Counted from the first letter of the stretch, positions 45,770-53,925 are shown. The stretch is 63,315 bases of DNA from Candidatus Gastranaerophilales bacterium (GCA_944325075.1 CALUYU010000003.1:1-63315), one strand, 5' to 3'. Notes: generated by a model not told the origin, from the letters alone. Translations and numbers: made by a program.

Positions 45770-45915
45770 ATTTCGAAATGTTCGAGAATTTCAAGATATG
45801 TATGCTGCTTATGCATTATAATGCTGTGCTTTGTCCAGGATGGACATCCCATAACGCTCCGTTGTGTGGGACGCATTGGAAAAGGTCAATAAAAAATTTT
45901 CCATGTCATCCTTCA

Positions 45916-46246
45916 CTTACTTTTTTCTTTAGCCGAAAGAAAAAAGTAAGCAAAAAAGAAAGCGCTATGAGTCGTGAGATTTGATTTATCCTTTAATGAC
46001 TTAAAACGAATTTTCTTTAGCGGGAAGCGGATTTTCTGGAAATAATGTAGGTTGGGGTTTCTACCCCAACAAAAATAAAGAAATTCAAAAAACAACCAAC
46101 TGTCATCCTGAACTTGTTTCAGGATCTAGCCGCCGTTAAAAATATTCAGCCAACTGCACACAAAAACAAATATTGGTCTGAAAGCCAACTTCTTTTTTCT
46201 TTAGCCGAAAGAAAAAGGAAGCAAAAAGAAAGCATTATGAGTCGTG
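45916..46246. repeat. Repeat-rich spacer between the SLT gene and a prepilin gene
   Basis: The 550-bp gap (45770-46319) has no convincing gene. It contains a perfect 15-bp palindrome at 45916-45950 (CTTACTTTTTTCTTT, loop AGCCG), a second imperfect copy at about 46188-46220, each followed by a similar flank (AAAGAAAG...TATGAGTCGTG), one GTTGGGGT/ACCCCAAC unit at 46051-46070 and one ATCCTGAA/TTCAGGAT unit at 46105-46125. These are the same families as at 5.2, 13.9 and 63.2 kb. They may act as transcription terminators or be REP-like mobile units. Confidence 0.8.
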
Positions 46247-46319
46247 GAATTTAAATTTCAGAACGGGACTTGAAAAATATAAGAAATAGTATATAATAAA
46301 AGAAAAAGGAGGTAGATAT

Positions 46320-47391
46320 ATGGAAAAGTCAATAATAGTAAGTAATACGGGGGGGGGGGGGTAAAGAACCTCAAGGGGGACAAGGGTTTTTGTCAAAAAT
46401 ACCTTTCTTCAAAAATTTCTCCAAATCAAAGTTTTCTGTATCAGATAAAAATAATTTTAAGATTAATGTAGGTTGGGGTTTCCACCCCAACAAAAATAAT
46501 GAATTTCAAGAATTAACCAACTGTCATCCTGAACTCGTTTCAGGATCTAGCCACCATCAAAAATGTGTGACAATCTGTACTGTATCAGGGAAAGAGGTAT
46601 TAGATAAAGTAGGTTGGGCTTTCAGCCCAACAATGAAATTATGTTGGGGTAGAAACCCCAACCTACAAAAAGCTGACTCCACACCTAGTAAAGCTGCTTT
46701 TACCCTGGCAGAGGTTTTAATTACCCTTGGCATAATCGGTGTTGTTGCCGCTATGACGCTGCCAACCCTGATTGCACAGTATGAGAAGAATGTTGTTGCA
46801 ACAAGAGTTAAACAGACCTATTCAATGATAACCCAGGCTATTAAGCTTTCTGAAGTCCAAAACGGTGAATTAAAATATTGGGACAATAGTTTAGAAATGG
46901 ATGATTTTTTAGAAAAGTATATATTTCCTTACTTAAAAGGTGTTAAACTGTGCGGAGAGGGAAATAGTGCTGATGTTACGGCAAAATGTGGTTCGGCTGT
47001 TAGTGTAAGTGGAAAATCATATACGTTGCCAAATGGGGTTAATATTTCTGTAATTTCCCCTAACGCATTGGGAGGCGCTGCTCAGTCTTTGAATAAATAT
47101 TTTTTAGCTGTGTTGATTGATGTCAATTCTAATAAACGCCCAAATTTTTTAGGCTACGATACTTTTTACTTTCAGTTAAATTCAGACGGCTTTTTCCCAT
47201 ATGGCTATAGTAAAGGTGTAACAAGAGACGATATTTTTAATGGTTTTTTAGTTGAGTCTGCCAATGGGAATAACCAGGAAGTTTCGTGTAAAAAATCAAA
47301 ATCTGATGATAATGATGCTTTATATCGTCACGGTTGCACAATGTTATTGATGATAGATGGTTGGGAAATCAAGGACGATTATCCGTGGTAG
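46320..47391 (+). CDS. Prepilin-like protein with poly-G tract after the start; frame off as sequenced
   Basis: An ideal start exists at ATG 46320 (AAGGAGGT at 46306-46313), encoding MEKSIIVSNT and then 13 consecutive G. As written, this frame runs into a TAG near 46470. Removing one G (or adding two) joins it to the long frame continuing to 47391: ...NTGGGGKEPQGGQGFLS. The result is a 356-residue prepilin whose signature AAFTLAEVLITLG begins near residue 126; the long leader contains three repeat-derived stretches (VGWGFHPNKN, CHPELVSGSS, KLCWGRNPN). A paralogue at 13970 also begins MEKSI. If translated from the TTG at 46390 instead, the protein has 333 residues. The mature part has GELKYWDNS, LIDVNSN and a Cys-rich end. 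Confidence 0.75.
46349..46361 (+). repeat. Homopolymer tract of 13 G
   Basis: Thirteen uninterrupted G in a genome of roughly one-third GC, located 29 bases downstream of a well-supported ATG. Tracts of this length are prone to slipped-strand changes in replication. It sets the reading frame of the prepilin-like gene, which is in frame only with 12 or 15 G. Confidence 0.95.
46472..46663. repeat. Palindromic repeats inside a prepilin leader region
   Basis: Four units lie within the coding frame: 46472-46491 (GTTGGGGT/ACCCCAAC), 46526-46546 (ATCCTGAA/TTCAGGAT), 46613-46631 (GTTGGGCT/AGCCCAAC) and 46643-46662 (GTTGGGGT/ACCCCAAC). They are translated without stop codons. The stretch 46621-46673 is nearly identical to 13988-14040. 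Confidence 0.85.
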
Positions 47392-47444
47392 AAAAGGCTT
47401 AGAGTTTCCCCCAATAGAAATGCATTCTTATATCATACATATAT

Positions 47445-47479
47445 CAAGAGTTGCAATTGTTACTCAATTACAACTCTTG
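47445..47479. terminator. Long hairpin at the 3' end of the SPOR gene
   Basis: CAAGAGTTG (47445-47453) pairs perfectly with CAACTCTTG (47471-47479), with an inner AATTG/CAATT stem and one mismatch. It overlaps the last codons of the minus-strand SPOR gene and separates it from the convergent prepilin gene. There is no strong U-run on either side, so terminator function is only probable. Confidence 0.45.
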
Positions 47480-48179
47480 CAGGATAATTATTCATCAAAA
47501 GCTTGTTTGAAAGATTATTAGCAGAATCTTTTGAGCTGTATGCTCCTACTTGTAAGGTATATCCGTTACCCATTTGTCTTACGTGAGGTGTAACTCCAAG
47601 CCCTGCATCCTGCAAAATCCCACGAGCAACATCTGCTTGTGCCGGTGTATTGTACATCCCGACAACAACTCTGTATGTAACAGTGTTTTGAACAGTTGTT
47701 TCGGAAGCTGCAGTTTGTGTTGAAGATGGAATCGCAGCGGCCGGCGTTGGAGCTTGGGTTGATGAAGTTTGGGGCGGTTTTTCTAGAGTTATTGAATCTT
47801 CCACTTTTTCTTCCGGTTGTTCTTCCGCTTGATTTTCCTCTTTTTTAGGAATTTTAACAACTCCTGCATCTTCTGCAACAACTTCTTCTGAAGCAAGGCC
47901 AACTCCATCATCTTCTTCTTGAAGTTTTTTAAGACGATGGTCAACTCCACCTTGGTAGCTGTCATCCTCTTCTTCATATTGCGTCTGCGTACTTTCGTCG
48001 CCAATCGCTATGTCTACATCCGGAGACATTATTTTCGCAAATCCCAAAAATACTAACAGTAAAACCATAAATATTGATATAAACATCAATATCGTTTGTT
48101 TTTGGTTCTTTTCATTTTTCTTTTTATAGTCTTTATATGTTATCTGATCAGTTTTTTTATTTTCACTTTCAATTCTCAT
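47460..48179 (-). CDS. SPOR-domain membrane protein
   Basis: A 239-residue protein: a basic cytoplasmic N terminus, one membrane helix (about 31-50, ILMFISIFMVLLLVFLGF), a long acidic then Pro/Thr/Ala-rich periplasmic linker, and a C-terminal SPOR domain (about 168-239) with YRVVVGMYNTPAQADVA and YTLQVGAYSSKDSANNL. SPOR domains bind denuded peptidoglycan at division sites, so a role in cytokinesis is likely, fitting the min cluster 2.4 kb upstream on the same strand. Its ATG is one base from the stop of the DUF366 gene. Confidence 0.88.
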   Translation of the reverse strand: MRIESENKKTDQITYKDYKKKNEKNQKQTILMFISIFMVLLLVFLGFAKIMSPDVDIAIGDESTQTQYEEEDDSYQGGVDHRLKKLQEEDDGVGLASEEVVAEDAGVVKIPKKEENQAEEQPEEKVEDSITLEKPPQTSSTQAPTPAAAIPSSTQTAASETTVQNTVTYRVVVGMYNTPAQADVARGILQDAGLGVTPHVRQMGNGYTLQVGAYSSKDSANNLSNKLLMNNYPARVVIE

Positions 48180-48180
48180 G

Positions 48181-48735
48181 TTATACTCCTCTGACCTTTG
48201 TACTTGCTTGTATTATATCATGAATTTCTTCAGAATAACTTTTCAGAACTTCCAGTGCAAATTCTTCTATATTTTCAATACCAATATCTTCTTTCAATCC
48301 TGAAGCCTTAACCGGGGCGCCGCTTGAGATTATGTTTATGCCGGTGTGAATTAGAACAGAAGTTGTTGATTTTGTTGCAATTGATACGGTTAGTTTTTTA
48401 CCGTTAAAGAAAAGATCATCTCCGTTTCTGATAATTTTTATCCCTCTTTTTTCAAGCGCCTCTTTTATCACGCAAATAAGAAGACGTTGACGAAATACAC
48501 CTTCTACAAGTCCAATGTTAAACTGTTCCGATATAAAACTCAACATGAGTTTACTGTATATTGGTTCATTGTTTATTACATCTTCAATATCAACCATTTC
48601 ATTAAGTTTTACATCGCATTCTCCGATAAAAGCGACAATTGCATCACCTTGAATTTTAAAATTTTTATAGATCCAGTGTGGAGCCAGCTGGAAACCCTCA
48701 TATTTTATTTCTTTATCAATAAGTAATGTTTTCAT
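48181..48735 (-). CDS. DUF366 family protein
   Basis: A 184-residue protein that fits my recollection of DUF366: YEGFQLAPHWIYKNF, GDAIVAFIGECDV, MVDIEDVINN, LMLSFISEQF and a C-terminal VSIATKSTTSVLIHTGINI. The function is not established. It lies directly downstream of queC, consistent with a link to 7-deazaguanine or another nucleoside pathway, but this is context only. I use ATG 48735; a TTG at 48747 has AAAGGTG ahead of it and would overlap queC by 11 bases. Confidence 0.8.
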   Translation of the reverse strand: MKTLLIDKEIKYEGFQLAPHWIYKNFKIQGDAIVAFIGECDVKLNEMVDIEDVINNEPIYSKLMLSFISEQFNIGLVEGVFRQRLLICVIKEALEKRGIKIIRNGDDLFFNGKKLTVSIATKSTTSVLIHTGINIISSGAPVKASGLKEDIGIENIEEFALEVLKSYSEEIHDIIQASTKVRGV

Positions 48736-48736
48736 A

Positions 48737-49405
48737 TTAATTTTCAAATAACACCTTTATATAATGTGTATCACCATTGTTTATTAAAGCATTTTTTAGT
48801 CTGGTGCAGGATTCGCATATTCCGCAATGTTTTTCCCCCTCACTGTAGCAGCTTTGAACCAGCTCTAACGGCATAGAATATTTTAATGCTAAATTAACTA
48901 TATCATTTTTATCATAATTTATCAAGGGGACGAGAACATGCGGTTTATTCAATGTTGAATACTCAAATAGTGCTTCTGCTCTTTGGGCAAATTCCTTTGT
49001 GTTATCCGGAAATGTTTCCCCCTCTTCTTTGTTTGCTCCTAAAATTATATGTGTAAAATTTTCACTGTCAGCATATGAGCCTGCTATGTTCAAAAAAAGT
49101 GCATTTCTGTTAGGAACCCATACCGCCTTTGCGGATTCTTCAGGGTTATCTATACCATGCGGCAATTCTTTGTCAGAAACAAGTGCTGTATTTGTTATTT
49201 CCTTTAACCAGTCAAGTTTAATAACTTTATGGCTGACATTGTAGTATTCTGAAATTTTTTTTGAGGCTTCAATTTCTTTTCCCGCTGATTTTTGTCCATA
49301 ATCGAATGTTAATGCAAGTTCAACATTATATTCATCTTTACACAGGCCGAGACAAATCAGAGAATCCAAACCTCCTGATAATAAAATTATCGATTTATAT
49401 GTCAT
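48737..49405 (-). CDS. queC: 7-cyano-7-deazaguanine synthase QueC
   Basis: A 222-residue ATP-dependent enzyme converting 7-carboxy-7-deazaguanine to preQ0 in queuosine synthesis. It begins with the PP-loop ILLSGGLDSLICL, has ALTFDYGQKS and VWVPNRNALFLNIAGSYA, and ends with the zinc-binding cysteine set CYSEGEKHCGICESC. Start at ATG 49405, with GAGGAAA upstream; the first 11 bases overlap the HEAT-repeat gene. queD is 13.6 kb away on the opposite strand. Confidence 0.95.
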   Translation of the reverse strand: MTYKSIILLSGGLDSLICLGLCKDEYNVELALTFDYGQKSAGKEIEASKKISEYYNVSHKVIKLDWLKEITNTALVSDKELPHGIDNPEESAKAVWVPNRNALFLNIAGSYADSENFTHIILGANKEEGETFPDNTKEFAQRAEALFEYSTLNKPHVLVPLINYDKNDIVNLALKYSMPLELVQSCYSEGEKHCGICESCTRLKNALINNGDTHYIKVLFEN

Positions 49406-50360
49406 TTTTATTTTCCTCTTCTTCTGTTTCATATTCATCAATTATTGAAACGGCCTCTATTTTTAGGGCGTCACTATAATCTTTAGAATTGATTACCTCA
49501 TCAAGAATACTTCTGCCAAGAAGATTGTATAATGCGATTAGTGCATTTTTTTGAACTTCCTGGTCTGTATCAAAAAGACATGGTTTTATTATATCCGCAG
49601 CTTCAGGATTTTCCGATTCCATAATTGCTTCTATTGCGTTAATTCTTATTTGTGCTGACTCATCCATTAGCGAGTTTTTTAATGCATTAAAGACTCTTTC
49701 GTTCCCGTTAAGTCTCAATTTTCCTAAAGCCTCAATAACCCGTTCTTTGAGAAAAGTGAATTTATCAACAATCCCTTTTTTCGTTTCGAGTATGCTAACT
49801 AAAGGATCAACCGCCCTAAGATCCCCAAGCATACCAAGCGCAGAAGCCGCTGATTCCCTTAAGTACACGGACCTTTCGTCTTCATCTTTAACAACATCTA
49901 TAAGCGGAGCTACAGCGTAACGATCTCCGATTTTCCCAAGCGCATCAGCGCATGCAAATCTGACTTTATAGTTTTCCTTTTTATTATTCAGGCAGTACAA
50001 CAGTGAATTAACAGCTGAAGTGTCTTTTAAATTCGCTATTGCCTTTGCGCACATCACACGGACATTTATAAATTCGTCCTTATTAATTTCTTCAGTCCCG
50101 CTTTTTAAAAGCAGTATATCCACAAGCGGTGCAAGTGATGTTTTATCCCTGAAACGATCTTCACATCTTATAAGTTCTGATAAGACTGTCGGGTTTTTAC
50201 ACTCAGTTAAAAAATAATTATAAATTTTTACAAGATTATCATTTTCATAAATTTCATCAAGTGAACGAATTTTACTGATAATTTTATCAGTATTATTTTC
50301 ATCATATAAATTGCATTCTTTTGCTATAGCTTCTAAATCCAATTTACTGTTATCTTTCAC
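49395..50360 (-). CDS. HEAT-repeat (PBS-lyase-type) protein
   Basis: A 321-residue helical-repeat protein. Repeats are visible in VRVMCAKAIANLKD, VRFACADALGKIGDRYAVAPLI, LRESAASALGMLGDLRAVDPLV, LKERVIEALGKLRLNGNERVFNAL, IRINAIEAIMES and VQKNALIALYNLLG. In Cyanobacteria relatives often serve as phycobilin lyases or scaffolds; no pigment gene is here, so a scaffold or regulator is more likely. It overlaps queC by 11 bases and lies downstream of minCDE. An acidic C-terminal tail (YETEEEENKND) follows the repeats. Confidence 0.85.
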   Translation of the reverse strand: MKDNSKLDLEAIAKECNLYDENNTDKIISKIRSLDEIYENDNLVKIYNYFLTECKNPTVLSELIRCEDRFRDKTSLAPLVDILLLKSGTEEINKDEFINVRVMCAKAIANLKDTSAVNSLLYCLNNKKENYKVRFACADALGKIGDRYAVAPLIDVVKDEDERSVYLRESAASALGMLGDLRAVDPLVSILETKKGIVDKFTFLKERVIEALGKLRLNGNERVFNALKNSLMDESAQIRINAIEAIMESENPEAADIIKPCLFDTDQEVQKNALIALYNLLGRSILDEVINSKDYSDALKIEAVSIIDEYETEEEENKNDI

Positions 50361-50484
50361 TTATACCCCTGCTGGTTGGAAATATACTACAAATATGTTT
50401 TTTTTACAAGCGATTTATTCGCTGCATTGAATATTCCGGGAGAAAAATTTGTTCTATATCTTAAGTGAATATTCTTTATAATTT

Positions 50485-50512
50485 AAAGCAGCCCTTAACT
50501 TTGAGCTGCTTT
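50485..50512. terminator. Hairpin between the min operon and the HEAT-repeat gene
   Basis: AAAGCAGC (50485-50492) and GCTGCTTT (50505-50512) form an 8-bp perfect stem with a 12-base loop, 34 bp beyond the minE stop. U-runs on both sides are short and mixed with A, so it may be a weak terminator that lets some transcripts continue into the HEAT-repeat and queC genes. Confidence 0.6.
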
Positions 50513-50545
50513 ATAAAAGTATATTTAAATTTATTTATTTTTCTA

Positions 50546-51106
50546 TTATTTAGAAGTTTTTGAGGCTTTATTTTTCTTTTTTTCTTTTGGTTCTGCGCTT
50601 TCTTCTTCTTCCGGAATGATTTCTATCTCAACTTCTTCAACAATAATATCATCTGATATTGTTTCCGGATTCTCATCTGAATCAGAAGTTTCATCCGCAT
50701 CTGAGTCGTCTACATTATTTTCGTCAGTATCATCTTTGGGTTCAGTTGTATTCTCTTCTTCCTTTTTTGCCTTTTCTTCATCTTCTTTTTCGAGGATTGC
50801 TTCTATTTCAGCTTCATCCTTTGCGCGCAAAACCGGAATTGAAAGCATTAACGCCATTTGATTTCCTTCCTGCTCGAACCCTAATTCAAGTGCTTCTTTG
50901 TCCATTTCAACATATTTTGAAAGAAGTTCGATTAATTCTTTGCGCATTCTATCCATCAATTCAGGAGTAAGATTTGTTCTATCCTGCATAAGTACAAATT
51001 TTAATCTGTTGCAGGCAACAGCTTTTGCACTTTCTTCTTCTTTTTTTTCTGTCTGGCGGAAGAAGCCTAGAACTTTGTTATATAAATCAGTGAATATATC
51101 TTTCAT
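50546..51106 (-). CDS. minE: Cell-division topological factor MinE with a long acidic tail
   Basis: Residues 1-92 form a standard MinE: membrane-binding and anti-MinCD part MKDIFTDLYNKVLGFF, then ACNRLKFVLMQDRTNLTPELM (MinD-contact helix) and the dimerisation domain with LSKYVEMDKEALELGF and MALMLSIPVLRA. The protein then continues for about 94 residues made almost only of Glu, Asp, Lys, Ser and Thr, ending in a basic KEKKKNKASKTSK. Normal MinE is 80-105 residues, here 186. It starts 1 bp after minD and should drive MinCD oscillation; the tail's role is unknown. Confidence 0.92.
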   Translation of the reverse strand: MKDIFTDLYNKVLGFFRQTEKKEEESAKAVACNRLKFVLMQDRTNLTPELMDRMRKELIELLSKYVEMDKEALELGFEQEGNQMALMLSIPVLRAKDEAEIEAILEKEDEEKAKKEEENTTEPKDDTDENNVDDSDADETSDSDENPETISDDIIVEEVEIEIIPEEEESAEPKEKKKNKASKTSK

Positions 51107-51107
51107 C

Positions 51108-51923
51108 TTACTTCTCCTTCCCCATTAACCCTGTAAAAAATTTTTTAACTTTAGACATGATACTTGTGTCTTCTTCAAGGTTCAGGAAAGGCACATCTTC
51201 TCCTATAATTCTTCTTGCAACATTTCTGTAAGCTTGTCCTGCAAGAGATTTTTCATCATTAACAATAGGTTCGCCTTTGTTTGTTGAAGTGATAATTCCG
51301 GTATCTTCCGGTATAATTCCGACAAGCGGGGCAGAGAGAATTTCTACAACATCTTCTACACTCATCATATCATTTGATTTAATCATACTTGGTCTAACAC
51401 GGTTAATGAGCAGTTTATATGATTTGATTTCTTCTTTTGCCTCTAGGAGACCTATAATTCTATCGGCATCGCGTACAGCCGACATTTCCGGTGTTGTAAC
51501 AACAATTGCTTCAGATGCCCCTGCAACTGCATTTTGAAATCCTTGCTCAATTCCGGCTGGGCAATCAACAAGAATGAAATCAAAATCTTTCTTTAACTCT
51601 TCACAGATATCTTTGAGCTGTTCTTCGGTTACCGCTGTTTTATCCCTTGTCTGAGCTGCTGCAAGAAGACAAAGATTAGGATTTTTCTTATCTTTTACCA
51701 GTGCTTGTTTAAGTTTGCAGCGTTCTTCTACAACATCAACAATTGTATAAACAATTCTGTTTTCTAAGCCAAGAAGAAGGTCTAAATTTCTCAAACCCAA
51801 ATCTGTATCTATCATAACGACTTTTTTGCCGGCTCTTGCTAATGCAGTGCCTATATTTGCGTTAGTGGTAGTTTTTCCTACCCCGCCTTTCCCGGATGTA
51901 ATAACTATTACTCGACCGCTCAT
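51108..51923 (-). CDS. minD: Septum site-determining ATPase MinD
   Basis: A 271-residue ParA/MinD ATPase: deviant Walker A SGKGGVGKTTTNAN (about 9-22), LGLRNLDLLLGLENR, DCPAGIEQGF, and VTTPEMSAVRDADR. The C-terminal SIMSKVKKFFTGLM is the amphipathic membrane-targeting helix. Start at ATG 51923, with AAGGAG five bases upstream; 17 additional in-frame codons beyond it are unlikely. It recruits MinC to the membrane and is cleared by MinE. Order minC-minD-minE on the minus strand. Confidence 0.97.
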   Translation of the reverse strand: MSGRVIVITSGKGGVGKTTTNANIGTALARAGKKVVMIDTDLGLRNLDLLLGLENRIVYTIVDVVEERCKLKQALVKDKKNPNLCLLAAAQTRDKTAVTEEQLKDICEELKKDFDFILVDCPAGIEQGFQNAVAGASEAIVVTTPEMSAVRDADRIIGLLEAKEEIKSYKLLINRVRPSMIKSNDMMSVEDVVEILSAPLVGIIPEDTGIITSTNKGEPIVNDEKSLAGQAYRNVARRIIGEDVPFLNLEEDTSIMSKVKKFFTGLMGKEK

Positions 51924-51990
51924 TATATCTCCTTTTTTATTAACTGTTTTTTCTTCTTCAACTAATGCTGTCATAATTCTTTATCTCCAA

Positions 51991-52878
51991 TTAGGCTTCA
52001 TGAAGTTTGTAAATCATAATGTGATTTTTGTTCACGCGTGCTTCTTCCGGAACATAAGAATCCGTACGGTGAATATATGGTGTATTTACCGTATCTGGCC
52101 GGCGGGCAAAAATATTGCCTATTCTTATTTGAATTGCATTTAATTTAAGTGCACGTATTTTTGAGTACGTATTTCCGTCAGAACCAGCGTGTGCAATCCC
52201 TCCAAGAATACCCCATACGGTAATATCACCTTTGGCAATAATTTCTGCTCCGGGATTTACATCACCAATTATTACAATATTTCCCTCTGATGATATACTT
52301 TGTCCTGAACGTATAGTTCTGTGAATATAAAGGGTTGGAAGTTTTTCTGTTTCCCGGTCTTTCTTTCTCAATGTTTCAAGATCTTCCGGTTCTTCAAATG
52401 TCACCAGCTGAACTTCTTTTCCTTCATCAGAGGAATTTTCCTTATTGGTTGTATCTTCTTCTGCTGCTTTATGGTCAGGATCTTGTTCGTCAAAATCTAC
52501 ATCCCCGAATATTTTATCTAATGCTGTTTCCAATTCTGCATTTACCGATTCATTTTTTTCTTCACTTGCTTTTATATCAAGTGCCGGCAATACTGTGCCG
52601 ATATTGGAAATCTCAATCCCAAGTTCTTTAGCTGATGCTGCTGTTATCTCAGAAGAAGTACTGATAAATTCTATATTAGAGTGCATTGTTTCTATCAGTG
52701 CTTTTATGCTGACAAGTTCCGGTTCTGTTAAATTCATTTCTCCAAGTTTGAGGCAAATATTCTTATTTTTAGCCTCAGGCATATCGAGAACCTTACTTAA
52801 TTCATAAAGAACTTCCGATGTTTTTTTAGCGTGTGCCAAATCAACGATAAAACCGTTTTCGACGTATCCCTTTTCCAT
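51991..52878 (-). CDS. minC: Septum site-determining protein MinC
   Basis: A 295-residue inhibitor of FtsZ assembly. The C-terminal MinC domain (about 180-275) is clear: LYIHRTIRSGQSISSEG, IVIIGDVNPGAEIIAKGDI, VWGILGGIAHAGSDGN and IRALKLNAIQIRIG. The N-terminal FtsZ-binding part (about 1-105) is weakly conserved, as usual, and an acidic linker (EKNESVN...EEDTTNKENSSDEG) joins them. It is the first gene of the leftward minCDE operon. Confidence 0.94.
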   Translation of the reverse strand: MEKGYVENGFIVDLAHAKKTSEVLYELSKVLDMPEAKNKNICLKLGEMNLTEPELVSIKALIETMHSNIEFISTSSEITAASAKELGIEISNIGTVLPALDIKASEEKNESVNAELETALDKIFGDVDFDEQDPDHKAAEEDTTNKENSSDEGKEVQLVTFEEPEDLETLRKKDRETEKLPTLYIHRTIRSGQSISSEGNIVIIGDVNPGAEIIAKGDITVWGILGGIAHAGSDGNTYSKIRALKLNAIQIRIGNIFARRPDTVNTPYIHRTDSYVPEEARVNKNHIMIYKLHEA

Positions 52879-53104
52879 TAATTTCCCTTCCTGAACATAT
52901 CTATCTCAATAAAACAATACATAAAAAAAAAATCCTTGGCAACGGATTATTGAGAATTGTTGCGACCGGAAATCTTTTAAATCCTTTATATTTTACATGT
53001 TTTGTCTGGCTTTACATGTAAAGATTGTTTTTTGTTTGCATAAGTTTTTTTTTTCTGCTAAACTCACTTTATAAAATAAATAGGATATAAATAAGGAGAA
53101 ATAT

Positions 53105-53908
53105 ATGACAGATAAAAAATTAGCCACAATCGGTGTATTTGGCGGAACCGGTTTTTATAAGTTTTTGGAAAACATAGAAGAGGTTCGTGTTGAAACACCT
53201 TACGGTATGCCTAGTGACAATCTTTTTATAGGGACAGTCGGTCCTCATAAGGTTGCCTTCATGCCGCGTCATGGCAGAAATCATACTTTGCTTCCTCATA
53301 TGATTAATTACCGTGCTAATGTTTGGGCAATGAAGTCTATTGGTGTTGAAAGAGTTATTTCTCCTTGTGCTTCGGGTAGTTTACAGAAAAATGTCAAACC
53401 TGGCGATTTTGTAATTTGCGACCAGTTTGTTGACTGGACTGACGGAAGAAAGTCTACATTTTTTGAAGGGCCTATTGTTACCCATCCTTCTGCGGCCGAA
53501 ACATATTGTCCTGAATTAAGAAAGCTTGCTATTGAAACAGCTAAAGAAATCGGAATAAATGTTCATGAATCCGGAACTATTGTTGTAATTAACGGCCCAA
53601 GGTTCTCTACTAAGGCCGAATCTCAGTTCTTTACAAACCAGGGCTGGACAGTTATTAATATGTCTGCTTTCCCTGAAAATTATCTTGTTAAAGAAATGGA
53701 TATGTGTCCTCTAAATATCACGTTGGTTACGGATTATGATGCAGGATTGGTTAGTGACGTTCCTCCGGTATCGCATCAGGAAGTTACTCAGGTCTTTAAT
53801 TCTAATTTGGCTAATCTTAAATCATTATTATTTAAGTTAATTGAGAAAATTCCTGCGGAAAGAAATAACTGTCAATGTGCTATGACTAAAGCTCATTCTC
53901 AGCTTTAA
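53105..53908 (+). CDS. mtnP: S-methyl-5'-thioadenosine phosphorylase (PNP/MTAP family)
   Basis: A 267-residue phosphorylase cleaving methylthioadenosine to adenine and methylthioribose-1-phosphate in purine and methionine salvage. It shows the phosphate-binding FGGTGFYKFL, PRHGRNHTLLPHMINYRAN, SPCASGSLQ, NGPRFSTKAES, NMSAFPENYLVKEM and the base-contact TDYDAGL. The NMS variant replaces the NMT of many MTAPs. Start with AAGGAG upstream. The yggT gene follows after 17 bp, and trkA and trkH after it. Confidence 0.9.
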   Translation: MTDKKLATIGVFGGTGFYKFLENIEEVRVETPYGMPSDNLFIGTVGPHKVAFMPRHGRNHTLLPHMINYRANVWAMKSIGVERVISPCASGSLQKNVKPGDFVICDQFVDWTDGRKSTFFEGPIVTHPSAAETYCPELRKLAIETAKEIGINVHESGTIVVINGPRFSTKAESQFFTNQGWTVINMSAFPENYLVKEMDMCPLNITLVTDYDAGLVSDVPPVSHQEVTQVFNSNLANLKSLLFKLIEKIPAERNNCQCAMTKAHSQL

Positions 53909-53925
53909 AGAAAGGATTAAACTTT

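Noticed and set aside
45778-45984. 68-codon ORF in the repeat-rich spacer
   Set aside because: It reads through the CTTACTTTTTTCTTT palindrome and flanking repeats; no ribosome-binding site.
46390-46470. TTG at 46390 as the true start of the prepilin gene
   Set aside because: It has no ribosome-binding site, while ATG 46320 has a perfect one and joins the frame by a one-base change in the G tract. It is retained only as an alternative.
50616-50861. Ser-rich plus-strand ORFs antisense to minE
   Set aside because: Low-complexity shadow of the Glu/Asp codons of the MinE tail.
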